A stretch of 64,000 nucleotides of DNA from Azospirillum brasilense (GCF_007827795.1 NZ_VITI01000004.1:1-64000); one strand, 5' to 3'. Counted from the first letter of the stretch, positions 9,446-19,231 are shown. Numbers and translations are program-made. Notes: a model not told the origin generated them from the sequence alone.

Positions 9446-10636
9446 ATGAAGCGTGCCATGCGCCAGAACGCGCCGCAGAATTCCGGGACGCAGAATTCCG
9501 GGACGCAGACCACCACGACGCAGGCCGTCAGCTACACCTACGGGAACAACGCCGGCGCCATGGCGGCGGCTCCCGCGGCGCCGGTTCCCACCAGCTTCGC
9601 CCCGGTGACCATCAACTACGCGGAAACGCGGGCGGACGGCGGGTTCGGCTGGGACGTGAAGTACGACCTCGCGTTCGACGGCACGGCCTTCACCGTGCAG
9701 ACCCGCATCCACCTGACCGGCGATGACGCCGGCTCGATGAAGCAGGTGTGGGAGCAGGGCATCGAAGGGATCTGGGGCGACAAGTACAGCCTGTCGGACG
9801 GCACCGGCAGCTACGCCATCCGCTTCGACGTGCAGTTCGTGGCGGCCGGGAGCCAGCATTACAACGTGAATGTCAGCAACAGCTACGGGCGCTGCGACAT
9901 GCTCAACTGGTGCACCCAGACCGACTGGGGCCCCGACTACCAGGACGAGTTGGCGGCCCACGAGTTCGGCCACATGATCGGCGCCTTCGACGAGTATGCG
10001 GGCGGGGCCACCTACGGCAACTTCGCCGCCACCGGCACCATCATGTCGGACCTGACCCCGACGCTGCGTCCCAACTACATGAACTCCATCGACTATTACG
10101 CCGAGCAGTTCACCGGCAAGAGCTTCCAGATCGTGGAGATCCCGAAGAACCTGACGCTGACCGGCAACACTTGGGCCGACAGCCTCTATGGCGGGGCCGG
10201 CGACGACACGCTGAGCGGGCTGAGCGGCAACGACCAGCTGTTCGGCGGTGCCGGCAACGACCTGCTGTGGGGCGATGCCGGAAACGACACGCTGCGCGGG
10301 CAGGCCGGCAACGACGCGCTGCACGGCGGCGCGGGCGCCGATCTGCTGATGGGGGACGAGGGGAACGACACGCTGTGGGGCGATGCCGGCAACGACACGC
10401 TGTGGGGCGGCGCCGGGGCGGACCTGTTCGTCTTCGCACGCGGCGGCGGGCAGGACCGCATCGCCGATTTCAGCGGCGCGCAGAACGACCGCATCCAGAT
10501 CGCCTCCAACATGACCTACCGCCTGGGATCGGACGGCAAGGGCGGCGCTCTGCTCGACTTCGGCGGCGGCGACCGACTGACCCTGGCCGGGATTGCCCCG
10601 ATCCAGGTCGCCTCGTCCTTCTTCACCTACGGCTGA
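9446..10636 (+). CDS. Putative type I-secreted RTX zinc metalloprotease
   Basis: A 396-aa protein with a metallopeptidase-like N-terminal half and RTX repeats in the C-terminal half. Residues 172-182 read HEFGHMIGAFD, an HExxHxxGxxD zinc motif, and GTIM at 197-200 could be the metzincin Met-turn. Residues about 248-325 hold glycine/aspartate nonapeptide repeats (GGAGNDxLxG type), which bind calcium and mark type I secretion substrates. The C-terminal part (ADLFVFARGGGQDRIADF) is typical of such secreted proteins. No signal peptide is seen, as expected for this route. Near the N-terminus is a small tandem repeat, QNSGTQNSGTQ. No type I secretion genes lie nearby. Its stop overlaps the convergent rsmD by 10 nt. 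Confidence 0.8.
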   Translation: MKRAMRQNAPQNSGTQNSGTQTTTTQAVSYTYGNNAGAMAAAPAAPVPTSFAPVTINYAETRADGGFGWDVKYDLAFDGTAFTVQTRIHLTGDDAGSMKQVWEQGIEGIWGDKYSLSDGTGSYAIRFDVQFVAAGSQHYNVNVSNSYGRCDMLNWCTQTDWGPDYQDELAAHEFGHMIGAFDEYAGGATYGNFAATGTIMSDLTPTLRPNYMNSIDYYAEQFTGKSFQIVEIPKNLTLTGNTWADSLYGGAGDDTLSGLSGNDQLFGGAGNDLLWGDAGNDTLRGQAGNDALHGGAGADLLMGDEGNDTLWGDAGNDTLWGGAGADLFVFARGGGQDRIADFSGAQNDRIQIASNMTYRLGSDGKGGALLDFGGGDRLTLAGIAPIQVASSFFTYG

Positions 10637-11205
10637 GGCGACTCGCAGCGCAGGAAGTGGACGCGGGTGTCGCCGTAGCGGCGCTCGTCCAGCTCCGTGA
10701 AGCCGGGCGGCAGGGGCAGCGGGTCGCGCCCGGCGACCTCGACCACCAGGACGGCGCCGGGGGCCAGCCAGCCGGCCTTGGCCAGCCCGGCCAGCGCCCG
10801 CGGCGCCAGATCCTGGCCATAGGGCGGATCGAGGAAGGCCAGCGTGCAGGGGCGGCCCGGCGGAGGAGGCGGGCGGGTGGCGTCGGCGCGCAGGATCGCG
10901 GCGTTCGCCCCCTCCCCCAGCGCCGCGACGTTGGCCCGCAAGGCGTCCAGGGCGGCGCGGCCCAGGTCGAGGAAGCTGGCGTGGGCGGCCCCGCGGGACA
11001 GCGCCTCCAACCCCAGGGCGCCGGTTCCGCAGAAGGCGTCCACGACCACGGCGCCCTCCAGCAGGTCGGCGCCGTCCGGCCCCCAGTCGGCATGGGACAG
11101 GATGTTGAACAGGGATTCGCGGGTGCGGTCGGTGGTCGGCCGCGTGTCGCTCCCCGCCGGGGCGGCCAGCCGCCGCCCGCGGTGCTTACCGCCGACGATC
11201 CGCAC
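10627..11205 (-). CDS. rsmD: 16S rRNA (guanine(966)-N(2))-methyltransferase
   Basis: A 192-aa SAM-dependent methyltransferase that modifies G966 in the small ribosomal subunit. It starts with the family signature RIVGGKHRGRRL, then RPTTDRTRESLFNIL, the SAM-binding VVDAFCGTGALGLEALSRGA and the catalytic motif IV FLDPPYG. The GTG start at 11205 has GGAG 7 nt upstream and overlaps the end of rluB by 20 nt, so the two are translationally coupled. The open frame extends upstream inside rluB but matches no family residues there. It converges with the RTX protease gene. Confidence 0.92.
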   Translation of the reverse strand: MRIVGGKHRGRRLAAPAGSDTRPTTDRTRESLFNILSHADWGPDGADLLEGAVVVDAFCGTGALGLEALSRGAAHASFLDLGRAALDALRANVAALGEGANAAILRADATRPPPPPGRPCTLAFLDPPYGQDLAPRALAGLAKAGWLAPGAVLVVEVAGRDPLPLPPGFTELDERRYGDTRVHFLRCESPQP

Positions 11206-12445
11206 GGGTCCGCTCCGGCCCCCGGCCACCGGACGCACCACCACCCGAGGCGCCGCCGCCGGATGCACCGCCAGCGCCACGGGGCTTCGGTCCAGGCTTG
11301 CCGCCGCCGCCGGGCTTTCCGCCCTTCAGCGTCAGCGTGCCGGGCTTGCCGCCGGGTTTGGCCGCGGACTTGGTGTTGGGATTGGCGTTGGGATTGGCGC
11401 TGGGCTTTCCAGTGGCGCGCCCCGCCGAAGCGGTGTTGGCGTCGCGCGGCTTGGCCGGGCCGCGCCGGTCGGACACGGTCTTCGGCTCCGCCTTGGCCCA
11501 GCCCTCTTTGGCGTCGCGCGGCTTGGACGCCTTGGCCGGAGCGGCGGGGCGGCTCTTGGCGCCTTCGGCACCGGCGCCCTCGTTCCTGGCGGCGGCCTTG
11601 GCGGCGGCGGTCTTCCCACCGCCCCTGGCCTTGCCATCCTCAGCCGGATCGGCGCCGGTGAAGAAGCGGGACACCTGCTCCCGCACGACGCGCTTCGGCA
11701 CCTCCTCGACGGCGCTCTCCTCCAGCTTGCCGAGTTGGAAGGGGCCGTAGGCGACGCGGATCAGCCGGTTCACCTGGAGGTCCAGCGCCTCCATCACCTT
11801 GCGGATCTCGCGGTTCTTGCCTTCCTTCAGGCTGACGGTCAGCCAGGCGTTGCGGCCCTGGACGCGGTCCAGAACGGCTTCGATGGGACCGTACTTCACC
11901 CCCTCGATGGTCGGTCCCTTCGCCAGCTCGGCCAGCTTCACCTCGTTCACCTCGCCGAAGACGCGCACGCGGTAGCGGCGGGTCCAGCCGGTGGCCGGCA
12001 GTTCCAGGAAGCGGGCCAGTTCGCCGTCGTTGGTCAGCAGCAGCAGCCCTTCGGTCGTCAGGTCGAGCCGACCGACCGAGATGACGCGCGGCATGTCCGG
12101 CGGCAGCCGTTCGAAGACGGTGGTGCGTCCCTTCTCGTCGCGGGCGGTGGTGACCAGCCCGGACGGCTTGTAGTAGCGCCACAGCCGCGCCGGCTCCGGC
12201 TCGGGGATGACCTTGCCGTCCACCTGCACGACGTCGCCGGACCGCACGACGCAGGCCGGGCTGTCCAGGGTCGTGCCGTTGACGGCCACGCGGCCGTCGG
12301 TGATCCAGCGCTCGGCGTCGCGGCGCGAGCACAGGCCCGCGCGCGCCAGCCGCTTGGCGATGCGCTCGCCGGCATCGGGCTCGCCCGCGTCCGCATCGGC
12401 GGCGCCGGGCATGGCTTTGGAATGTTCGAAATCGGGGGTGTCCAT
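11186..12445 (-). CDS. rluB: 23S rRNA pseudouridine synthase, RluB/RsuA family
   Basis: Isomerises uridine in 23S rRNA. An S4 RNA-binding domain (about residues 25-85: IAKRLARAGLCSRRDAERWI, VDGKVIP) precedes the RsuA/RluB catalytic domain with the aspartate motif VGRLDLTTEGLLLLTNDG and KEGKNREIRKVMEAL. After about residue 265 comes a long low-complexity tail of some 150 residues rich in Lys, Ala, Gly and Pro, ending in glycine/serine repeats and RTRADRRR. Such basic disordered tails are common in alphaproteobacterial homologues and probably bind rRNA. The ATG at 12445 has only a weak ribosome binding site, so the start is less certain. It is coupled to rsmD downstream. Confidence 0.9.
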   Translation of the reverse strand: MDTPDFEHSKAMPGAADADAGEPDAGERIAKRLARAGLCSRRDAERWITDGRVAVNGTTLDSPACVVRSGDVVQVDGKVIPEPEPARLWRYYKPSGLVTTARDEKGRTTVFERLPPDMPRVISVGRLDLTTEGLLLLTNDGELARFLELPATGWTRRYRVRVFGEVNEVKLAELAKGPTIEGVKYGPIEAVLDRVQGRNAWLTVSLKEGKNREIRKVMEALDLQVNRLIRVAYGPFQLGKLEESAVEEVPKRVVREQVSRFFTGADPAEDGKARGGGKTAAAKAAARNEGAGAEGAKSRPAAPAKASKPRDAKEGWAKAEPKTVSDRRGPAKPRDANTASAGRATGKPSANPNANPNTKSAAKPGGKPGTLTLKGGKPGGGGKPGPKPRGAGGASGGGASGGGASGGRGPERTRADRRR

Positions 12446-12505
12446 GGGCACGGACCATAGGGCTTGCAAGCCCCGCCCGCAACCCACGGCACGGGGTCCC
12501 CGCCG

Positions 12506-12715
12506 TTATTCTTCGAGGCGGAAACCGACCTTCATCACCACCTGGAAGTGGGCGACCTTTCCACCGCTGACGTGGCCGCGAATTTCGCCCACCTCGAACC
12601 AGTCCACGTTCTTCAGTGTCTTGGACGCCCGCTCGATGCCGTTGCGGATGGCGTCGTCGATGGTGGTTTCGGCGGTGCCGACGATTTCCACCTTCTTGTA
12701 GACATGGTTGCTCAT
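12506..12715 (-). CDS. Dodecin family flavin-binding protein
   Basis: A 69-aa dodecin. These proteins form hollow dodecamers that store or buffer flavins or CoA. The sequence fits the family closely: MSNHVYKKVEIVGTAETTID at the start, then AIRNGIERASKTLKNVDWFE with the flavin-stacking tryptophan, GHVSGGKVAHFQVVMKVGF and a C-terminal RLEE. It is a single gene, divergent from tadA and separated from rluB by 60 nt. Confidence 0.93.
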   Translation of the reverse strand: MSNHVYKKVEIVGTAETTIDDAIRNGIERASKTLKNVDWFEVGEIRGHVSGGKVAHFQVVMKVGFRLEE

Positions 12716-12807
12716 GGATGTCCTCCCTGTTCCGTCCGATGCTTAACAACGCCGGAGAGCGTTCCGCGGCTTGACGAAAACAGGGACCGCCGGGCAGGGT
12801 GCCCCGC

Positions 12808-13269
12808 ATGAGCCGCCCCCCCTCCCCCATGGACATCGCCTTCGACGAGGCCGAAGCCGCCGCCTCCCGCGGGGAGGTGCCGGTGGGCGCGGTCGTGGTC
12901 GATCCGGCGACCGGGACCGTGCTGGCCCGCGCCGGCAACCGGACCGAGGAGCTGAACGACCCCACCGCCCACGCCGAGGTGCTTGCGATCCGCGCCGCCT
13001 GCGCCGCCTTGGGCGAGCCGCGCCTGCCGGGCCTGGACCTGTATGTGACGTTGGAGCCCTGCGCGCTGTGCGCCACGGCGATCAGCTTCGCCCGGCTGCG
13101 GCGGGTCTATTTCGGCGCCTACGACCCCAAGGGCGGCGGGGTGGAGCATGGCCCCCGCTTCTACCACCAGCCGACCTGCCACCACGCCCCGGAGGTCTAT
13201 GGCGGCATCGACGAGACGCGGGCGGGGGAAATGCTGCGGGAGTTTTTCAGGGCAAGGCGAACGGGCTGA
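12808..13269 (+). CDS. tadA: tRNA adenosine(34) deaminase / nucleoside deaminase
   Basis: A 153-aa zinc deaminase of the CDA fold. The zinc site is complete: HAEVLAIRAA supplies the histidine and catalytic glutamate, and LEPCALCATAI the two cysteines. VPVGAVVVDPATG and YDPKGGGVEHG are typical of TadA, which converts A34 to inosine in tRNA-Arg(ACG). A general nucleobase deaminase is possible but less likely. ATG at 12808 is used; GTG at 12799 would add three residues. Confidence 0.88.
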   Translation: MSRPPSPMDIAFDEAEAAASRGEVPVGAVVVDPATGTVLARAGNRTEELNDPTAHAEVLAIRAACAALGEPRLPGLDLYVTLEPCALCATAISFARLRRVYFGAYDPKGGGVEHGPRFYHQPTCHHAPEVYGGIDETRAGEMLREFFRARRTG

Positions 13270-13334
13270 GGCTGGAGCGTTGCCGCGACGCAAAGGATTG
13301 CATATTGTTTGTAAGAAGCAACCTTTGAGCGGCC

Positions 13335-15641
13335 ATGTCACGCAACGATCAACCGCCGGATCAGCGGGAGCCGTCGGCCTCGACCCATCCGGTGATGGAC
13401 ACGGCGGGGCTGGAGAAGCTAGAAGGCTCGCTGAACGACTTGAGCAAGGCGGCGGCGACCCAATCGTTGACCTACCTCCTGTTGTGGCTGTACCTGATCT
13501 TCACGGTCACTGCGGTCACCGACTATGACCTGCTGGTGGAGAAGCCGGTCAAGCTGCCGATCTTCGAACTGGAGGTCGGGCTTCTGAAATTCTTCATCGG
13601 CGCACCAGCCCTGTTCTGGCTGGTGCAGTTGTACATGGTCCGCAAGGTGTCGGTGATCGCCGACGCGGTGCGTCATTACCTCGCCTTTGCCGAGCGGGAA
13701 GCCGCCAAGCACGCCACCTCTCCCGGCGCGGTGCTGGAGGCTCTGCGCCACCGGGTGGACGGCTTCGTCCTCACCCGTCTGCTGACGCGGTTCGACACGG
13801 TGCGCTGCGCGGACGGGGTCGGGCCGGCGTCCCCTCCGTTGCCACAGGCGCTGACCGTACTGGCGGCGGCGGTAACGCTGGTGCTGGCCCCGCTCCTGCT
13901 GTACGGCGCCTTCCAAGGCCGCTTCCTCGCCTATCAGAGCGAAGCGATCACTTGGTGGCACCGGATCTGCCTGTTCGCCGGCTTGGCGCTGTCCGCTGCG
14001 GCGGCACGAGAGGCTGGCCTGACCTGGGCCGACACCTTGCGGGCTTTGCGCGCCTTACTGCTTGGGCTGTTCGGCGGGCTGGTTCGGAGCACTGGCAAGG
14101 CCAAGCGCAAGGATCGGGGGTGGCTCGACTGGACCTCCCGTCGCCTTGCAGTCATGGCGGGGCCGGTCATTCTCGCCATGTCCCTGACCTGCGCCACCAT
14201 CCCGGGCGAGTTTCTGTCGGACGGGGTGGTCATTGAAGGGGTGACCCTGGGAGATTGGCTGAGTTCGGCGGGAATTCCCCGCACGCTGACCCCCCGCCCC
14301 CCTCACTCGATCTTGGTTGCCACGCAGCCCGCCGGTCGTGACACGCCAGACAAATCCCTTTCCGGGCCGCCACTGCTCAACCTCGGGCACCGCGACTTTA
14401 CTGGACGGAGTCTGCGCAAGGCGGTTCTGTCCAACGCCAATCTGACCGGAGCTGTGTTCTGGGGCGCAAAGCTACACAACGCCGACCTGTCGAATGCCCA
14501 ACTTCAAGGCGCAGTCTTTCGTGAGGCCAATTTGAGCGGGACAGATCTCTCTGAGGCGAATCTGAATGAAGCTATTTTTTATAAATCCATATTAATTAAA
14601 ACAAATTTTAAGGATGCAAAGCTTCAAAAGTCTGTAATGCATGAATCAATTTTCACTGGATCAGATCTTTCAGGAGCAGACATTCAAGAAATCGATGTCT
14701 ATAAATCGGATTTTCACGATGCGGATTTCAGCCTTTCTAAACTCAACGAAGCTGCATTTGATGAATCAATTCTTAATAATGTAGACCTTTCGAACGCGGT
14801 CATGAAAAACACGTCAATCCATGACTCACAGATGGATGGATCAGATCTAACAGCAGCCAAACTTGAGGGAGCCCACATCATAAATTCATTTCTCCAGATG
14901 ACGCTGTTTGCGCACGCGAATCTGTCAGGGGCCGATCTATCGAAAAGTCACTTTCAGGGCGCAAACTTCCTTCACGCCAACCTGACAGGAGCCACGCTTC
15001 CCAACACCGTCCTTCATGGGGCGTCGTTCTACCTCGCCGATTTGACTGGAGCAGATCTAAGCTATTCCCAACTTCATGGCGCTGATTTTTCGAGATCTTA
15101 TTTACAAGGAGCAAATCTCAAAGGCGCAGAAATCTGGAGAACTCTCGCTTATGGCGCAAAAATTGGCAACATATACTATAAGGCACCAGAAAAAACACAA
15201 GAAGAACAAAATCATGGTGAATTTATTGAAAACATATTAAAATGGATAGAGCGCACGCCCGCCGAAAAACACATCGTGCAACCAGACGGATCGAGTCGAT
15301 TCGCGGCATACAATGACCAGAGAGTTGCAGAATTCACCGATTACGAAGAAAGATCGTTCGGCGGCAAAAGCCTAATAGAATACCTTCTCGCAGCTTCAAA
15401 TACGACAACACCAAGCGAACGCGCCTTATACTTAACCACTTTATCCTGCAGCGAGGGAGACACACACTTACTAAAGGCGGTGATAATGCGGTTATCCAAA
15501 TCGCTGTATGGAGACGACGATGCAAAAGACCTGTCGCCTTGGCAGTTGTCCACCAACGTTGCCGACCCACAACATTGTCATGCCGCCAGTGGGTTGAGCG
15601 ACGATGAACGCGACCTGCTTGTGGATCTGATACAAGAATGA
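13335..15641 (+). CDS. Membrane-anchored pentapeptide-repeat protein
   Basis: A 768-aa protein of unknown function. The N-terminal third holds about five hydrophobic segments (near residues 45-65, 84-106, 176-198, 210-228 and 272-290). From about residue 345 to 610 runs a long array of A(D/N)LxX pentapeptides (ANLTGAVFWGAKLHNADLSN and many more), which should fold as a right-handed quadrilateral beta-helix. A final domain of about 150 residues matches nothing I know. From about base 14560 onward the DNA becomes much more AT-rich, with codons rare in the neighbours (aaa, tta, ata), while the membrane part is typically GC-rich. The gene therefore looks mosaic. It stands alone between tadA and the convergent purD. 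Confidence 0.8.
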   Translation: MSRNDQPPDQREPSASTHPVMDTAGLEKLEGSLNDLSKAAATQSLTYLLLWLYLIFTVTAVTDYDLLVEKPVKLPIFELEVGLLKFFIGAPALFWLVQLYMVRKVSVIADAVRHYLAFAEREAAKHATSPGAVLEALRHRVDGFVLTRLLTRFDTVRCADGVGPASPPLPQALTVLAAAVTLVLAPLLLYGAFQGRFLAYQSEAITWWHRICLFAGLALSAAAAREAGLTWADTLRALRALLLGLFGGLVRSTGKAKRKDRGWLDWTSRRLAVMAGPVILAMSLTCATIPGEFLSDGVVIEGVTLGDWLSSAGIPRTLTPRPPHSILVATQPAGRDTPDKSLSGPPLLNLGHRDFTGRSLRKAVLSNANLTGAVFWGAKLHNADLSNAQLQGAVFREANLSGTDLSEANLNEAIFYKSILIKTNFKDAKLQKSVMHESIFTGSDLSGADIQEIDVYKSDFHDADFSLSKLNEAAFDESILNNVDLSNAVMKNTSIHDSQMDGSDLTAAKLEGAHIINSFLQMTLFAHANLSGADLSKSHFQGANFLHANLTGATLPNTVLHGASFYLADLTGADLSYSQLHGADFSRSYLQGANLKGAEIWRTLAYGAKIGNIYYKAPEKTQEEQNHGEFIENILKWIERTPAEKHIVQPDGSSRFAAYNDQRVAEFTDYEERSFGGKSLIEYLLAASNTTTPSERALYLTTLSCSEGDTHLLKAVIMRLSKSLYGDDDAKDLSPWQLSTNVADPQHCHAASGLSDDERDLLVDLIQE

Positions 15642-15699
15642 TTGCTGCAGACGGCGGCCAAGCGAAAGAACGTTTCCCGCGGATGGAAGCGGGGCGCCG

Positions 15700-16989
15700 T
15701 CAGCGCCCCACCGCCCGCCAGCCGATGTCGCGGCGGCAGAAGCCGTCCGGCCAGTCCAGCGCGTCCACACCCTGATAGGCGCGCTTCTGCGCCTCGGCCA
15801 CGGTCGGTGCCTTGGCGGTCACGCCCAGGACGCGCCCGCCGGTGGACAGCACCCGACCACCGTCCGCCAGCTTCGTGCCGGCGTGGAAGACGGTCACGCC
15901 CTCCACCGCGTTGGCGGCGTCGAAGCCCTTGATCTCGGTGTTCTTCACATAGTCGCCGGGGTAGCCGTTCGCCGCCATGACGACGCACAGCGCCGTCTCG
16001 TCGTGCCAGCGCAGGTCGATGTTCTTCAACTGGCCGTCCGCCGCCGCGATCAGCGCGGCCAGCGCGTCGGACTTCAGGCGCATCATCAGCGTCTGGCACT
16101 CCGGGTCGCCGAAGCGGACGTTGAACTCCAGCGTCTTCGGCACCGGCTTGCCGTCGGCGTCCTTGCCGATCATCAGGCCGGCGAACAGCACACCCTTGAA
16201 GGGGCGCCCCTCCGCCGCCATGCCCTTGACGGTCGGCTCGACGATCTCGCGCATCACGCGGGCCTGGAGATCCGGGGTCAGCGCCGGGGCCGGGGAATAG
16301 GCGCCCATGCCGCCGGTGTTCGGACCGGTGTCGCCGTCGCCCACCGCCTTGTGATCCTGGGCCGAGGCCAGCGGCAGCGCCGACTCGCCGTCGCACAGCG
16401 CGAAGAAGCTGACTTCCTCGCCGTCCAGGAACTCCTCGACCACCACCTCGGCCCCGGCGGCGCCGAAGCGGCCCTCGACCAGAGCCTCGTCGATGGCGGC
16501 GAAGGCCTCCTCCTCGGTGCGGGCGACGGTCACGCCCTTGCCGGCGGCCAGCCCGTCGGCCTTGACCACGATGGGGGCGCCGTTCTGGCGGACGAAATCC
16601 TTGGCGGCCTCGACATCCTTGAAGCGGCCATAGGCGGCGGTCGGCACGCCGTACTTGGCCAGGATGTCCTTCATGAAGCCCTTGGAGCCCTCGAGCTCCG
16701 CCGCCGCGGCGCTGGGGCCGAAGGCCTTGATGCCGATGGCGGTCAGCTTGTCGACGAGGCCGAGCACCAGCGGCCCTTCCGGCCCGACGACCACGAAGTC
16801 GATGGCCTTGTCCTGGGCGAAGCGGACCAGGGCGTCCACGTCCTCGGCGCCGATGGCGACGCATTCGGCGACGTCCGCGATGCCGGCGTTGCCCGGCGCG
16901 CAGTAGAGCGTGTCGCACAGCGGCGAGTTCTGAATGGCCCAGCACAGCGCATGCTCGCGCCCACCCGACCCGACCACCAGGACTTTCAT
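15700..16989 (-). CDS. purD: Phosphoribosylamine-glycine ligase
   Basis: GAR synthetase, the second step of purine synthesis (429 aa). It begins with the nucleotide-binding [18 protein letters not shown], followed by [16 protein letters not shown], the ATP-grasp core [49 protein letters not shown] and [13 protein letters not shown]. Length and order match PurD throughout. Its start is 57 nt from the divergent xseA. Unlike most purine genes in the window it stands outside the main cluster. Confidence 0.96.
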   Translation of the reverse strand: MKVLVVGSGGREHALCWAIQNSPLCDTLYCAPGNAGIADVAECVAIGAEDVDALVRFAQDKAIDFVVVGPEGPLVLGLVDKLTAIGIKAFGPSAAAAELEGSKGFMKDILAKYGVPTAAYGRFKDVEAAKDFVRQNGAPIVVKADGLAAGKGVTVARTEEEAFAAIDEALVEGRFGAAGAEVVVEEFLDGEEVSFFALCDGESALPLASAQDHKAVGDGDTGPNTGGMGAYSPAPALTPDLQARVMREIVEPTVKGMAAEGRPFKGVLFAGLMIGKDADGKPVPKTLEFNVRFGDPECQTLMMRLKSDALAALIAAADGQLKNIDLRWHDETALCVVMAANGYPGDYVKNTEIKGFDAANAVEGVTVFHAGTKLADGGRVLSTGGRVLGVTAKAPTVAEAQKRAYQGVDALDWPDGFCRRDIGWRAVGR

Positions 16990-17046
16990 GGCACCTCGTC
17001 CTTCCACGCTTGTTGCCGACACCGCGCCTTGTATCATGGTGCCGCC

Positions 17047-18663
17047 ATGACTCAAGACCTTGATATGACCTCTCCGCTGATCGCCCCCGAGCCGCGCCCC
17101 GGCTCGAACCTGCCGGAATTCTCGGTGGGCGACCTCGCCCGGCGCCTGAAGCGCAGCATCGAGGAGGAGTTCGGCTTCGTCCGCGTGCGCGGCGAGATCT
17201 CCCAGCCCAAGCGCCACAGCTCCGGCCACTGTTACCTCCGCCTGAAGGACGACACGGCGGTGATCGAGGCGGTGTGCTGGCGCGGCACCGCGTCGAAGCT
17301 GGCCATCCAGCCGGCGGAGGGGCTGGAGGTCATCGTCACCGGGCGCATGACGACCTACCCCGGACGCTCGCAATACCAGCTCATCATCGAGTCGATGGAG
17401 CTGGCCGGCGAGGGCGCCCTCCTGAAGATGCTGGAGGAGCGCAAGAAGCGCCTCGCGGCGGAGGGGTTGTTCGACGCCGGGCGCAAGAAGCCCATCCCCT
17501 TCCTGCCCGACGTGATCGGCGTCGTCACCTCCCCCACCGGGGCGGTCATCCGCGACATCCTGCACCGGCTGCACGACCGTTTCCCGCGCCGGGTCCTGCT
17601 CTGGCCGGTCGCCGTGCAGGGCGAGCGGGCGGCGGCGGAGGTCACCGCGGCGATCGAGGGCTTCAACCGCATCGCCCCCGGCGGCCCGGTGCCGCGCCCC
17701 GATTTGCTGATCGTGGCGCGCGGCGGCGGCTCGCTGGAGGACCTGATGGCCTTCAACGAGGAGAATGTTGTCCGCGCGACGGCGGCCAGCCGCATCCCGC
17801 TGATCTCGGCGGTCGGGCACGAGACGGACACCACCCTGATCGACTTCGCGTCCGACCGCCGCGCCCCCACCCCCACCGCGGCGGCGGAGATGGCCGTTCC
17901 GGTGCGGTCGGAGCTGCTGGCCCAGGTGCTGGACGACGAGCGGCGCATGGTCGGCGCCGCCACCCGCCTGCTGGCCGAGCGGCGGACGCGGGTGGAGGGG
18001 CTGGCCCGTGGCCTTGGCGACCCGCGCGCCCTGCTGGAAAGCCACGCCCAGCGGCTGGACGACCGGGCGGAGCGGCTGGCGCTGGCCGCCGCCGCCCTGC
18101 TCGACCGCCGCCGCACCCGCCTGAACGAGCTGGGCGCCGCGTTGCGCCACCCGCGGGAGAAGCTGGCGGAGGCCGGGCAGCGGCTGGCGTCGGAGTCCCG
18201 CGCGCTCGACGGCGCGCTGCGCCACGCCGTCGTCGCCGCGCGCGGCCAGTATGAGCGGGTGGCCGGGCGGCTGACGCTCGGCCCGATCCGGGTGAAGTTC
18301 GGCGACGGCAGCCGGCGGCTGTCCGACCTGACGCCGCGGCTCGACCGCAGCTACGGCAAGGCGGTGGAGGAACGCGCGGCGAAGCTGGCGGCGGTGGGGC
18401 AGCTTCTGGAAAGCTATTCCTACAAGGGCGTCCTGGAGCGCGGCTTCGCCCTGGTGCAGTCCGGCGACGGCAAGCCGCTGACCAGGGCCGCGCAGGCCAC
18501 GCCGGGCTTGGCGGTGTCGCTGGTCTTCGCCGATGGCCAAGCCGCCGCGACGGTGGACGGCGGGCCGTCGGAAAAGCCCGTTCCACCGCCCACGAAGCCG
18601 AACAGGGTCAAACCGGAGGCGAGAAAAACGCCAAAGGCGCCGACCCAAGGCTCCCTGTTCTGA
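17047..18663 (+). CDS. xseA: Exodeoxyribonuclease VII large subunit
   Basis: The catalytic subunit of ExoVII, a single-strand DNA exonuclease acting from both ends (538 aa). An N-terminal OB-fold ([56 protein letters not shown]) precedes the nuclease core ([59 protein letters not shown] with the catalytic histidine/aspartate region). A long helical region follows, and the C-terminal motif [14 protein letters not shown] basic proline-rich tail ends in SLF. The start is the ATG that begins family similarity; the frame is open far upstream only as a shadow of purD. The small subunit gene is not in the window. Confidence 0.95.
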   Translation: MTQDLDMTSPLIAPEPRPGSNLPEFSVGDLARRLKRSIEEEFGFVRVRGEISQPKRHSSGHCYLRLKDDTAVIEAVCWRGTASKLAIQPAEGLEVIVTGRMTTYPGRSQYQLIIESMELAGEGALLKMLEERKKRLAAEGLFDAGRKKPIPFLPDVIGVVTSPTGAVIRDILHRLHDRFPRRVLLWPVAVQGERAAAEVTAAIEGFNRIAPGGPVPRPDLLIVARGGGSLEDLMAFNEENVVRATAASRIPLISAVGHETDTTLIDFASDRRAPTPTAAAEMAVPVRSELLAQVLDDERRMVGAATRLLAERRTRVEGLARGLGDPRALLESHAQRLDDRAERLALAAAALLDRRRTRLNELGAALRHPREKLAEAGQRLASESRALDGALRHAVVAARGQYERVAGRLTLGPIRVKFGDGSRRLSDLTPRLDRSYGKAVEERAAKLAAVGQLLESYSYKGVLERGFALVQSGDGKPLTRAAQATPGLAVSLVFADGQAAATVDGGPSEKPVPPPTKPNRVKPEARKTPKAPTQGSLF

Positions 18664-18791
18664 GAGCGGGTCGGCACCAGAGGGACATCAGCGGCGCCCG
18701 CCACTCCAGCCCTTCCACCGATTCACTGTCTCAATCAGCGCCGGCAGGGGGAACAGGGAGCGTTGTCGCTTCGATGGCACCCGATGCCTTG

Positions 18792-19187
18792 TCACGGGGT
18801 TGGGCTATACTCAAGAATAAACTGATACAATGCATCCGCCGCGTCGTCCGGATTGGCAGGAAGATTGAGGGAGAAAATGACCTTCGCATCACCGCCAAGG
18901 CCACTGCACTTGGGCAAGGTCTTACCGATCTTGCTGACGTAGGTTTCTCCCGTCTTCTGCGCGCACTCCTTCAAAAGCAGCAGATACTTCGCCTTGCTGT
19001 CGTTCATGAACTGAATGCTGGACTTCACCGCCTTGTCCCAACTGGCGAAATCCCGATAATTGTCCATCATCGGATTGTAGCCATCGCCTCCGGAATATGT
19101 CGTCTCGGAGGAACCGCGAATCGCGAGTTCAAACCGTTCGATCTTTCCGGCAAGCGTCGCCTTGTTCGCTTCATAGCTCGTCTTCAT
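18792..19187 (-). CDS. Hypothetical protein
   Basis: A 131-aa protein I do not recognise. It is hydrophilic, Lys-rich and mostly helical by eye (SYEANKATLAGKIERFELAI), with two cysteines (KECAQK, PKCSGL), and less GC-biased than its neighbours. No signal peptide or membrane segment is seen. ATG at 19187 has GGAG 6 nt upstream. It lies between the 3' end of xseA (convergent) and pyrC (same strand), behind a perfect hairpin at 19213-19231, so it probably has its own transcript. The lower GC may indicate recent acquisition. Confidence 0.6.
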   Translation of the reverse strand: MKTSYEANKATLAGKIERFELAIRGSSETTYSGGDGYNPMMDNYRDFASWDKAVKSSIQFMNDSKAKYLLLLKECAQKTGETYVSKIGKTLPKCSGLGGDAKVIFSLNLPANPDDAADALYQFILEYSPTP

Positions 19188-19212
19188 CGGACTCTCCGCC
19201 ATCAATAAGGAT

Positions 19213-19231
19213 GGCCTCCCTGAGGGAGGCC
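19213..19231 (-). terminator. Hairpin downstream of pyrC
   Basis: A perfect 8-bp stem (GGCCTCCC / GGGAGGCC) with a TGA loop sits between the end of pyrC and the start of the hypothetical gene at 18792-19187. On the minus strand it is followed by only a few scattered T residues, so it is a weak intrinsic terminator or an operator-like palindrome. Confidence 0.4.
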
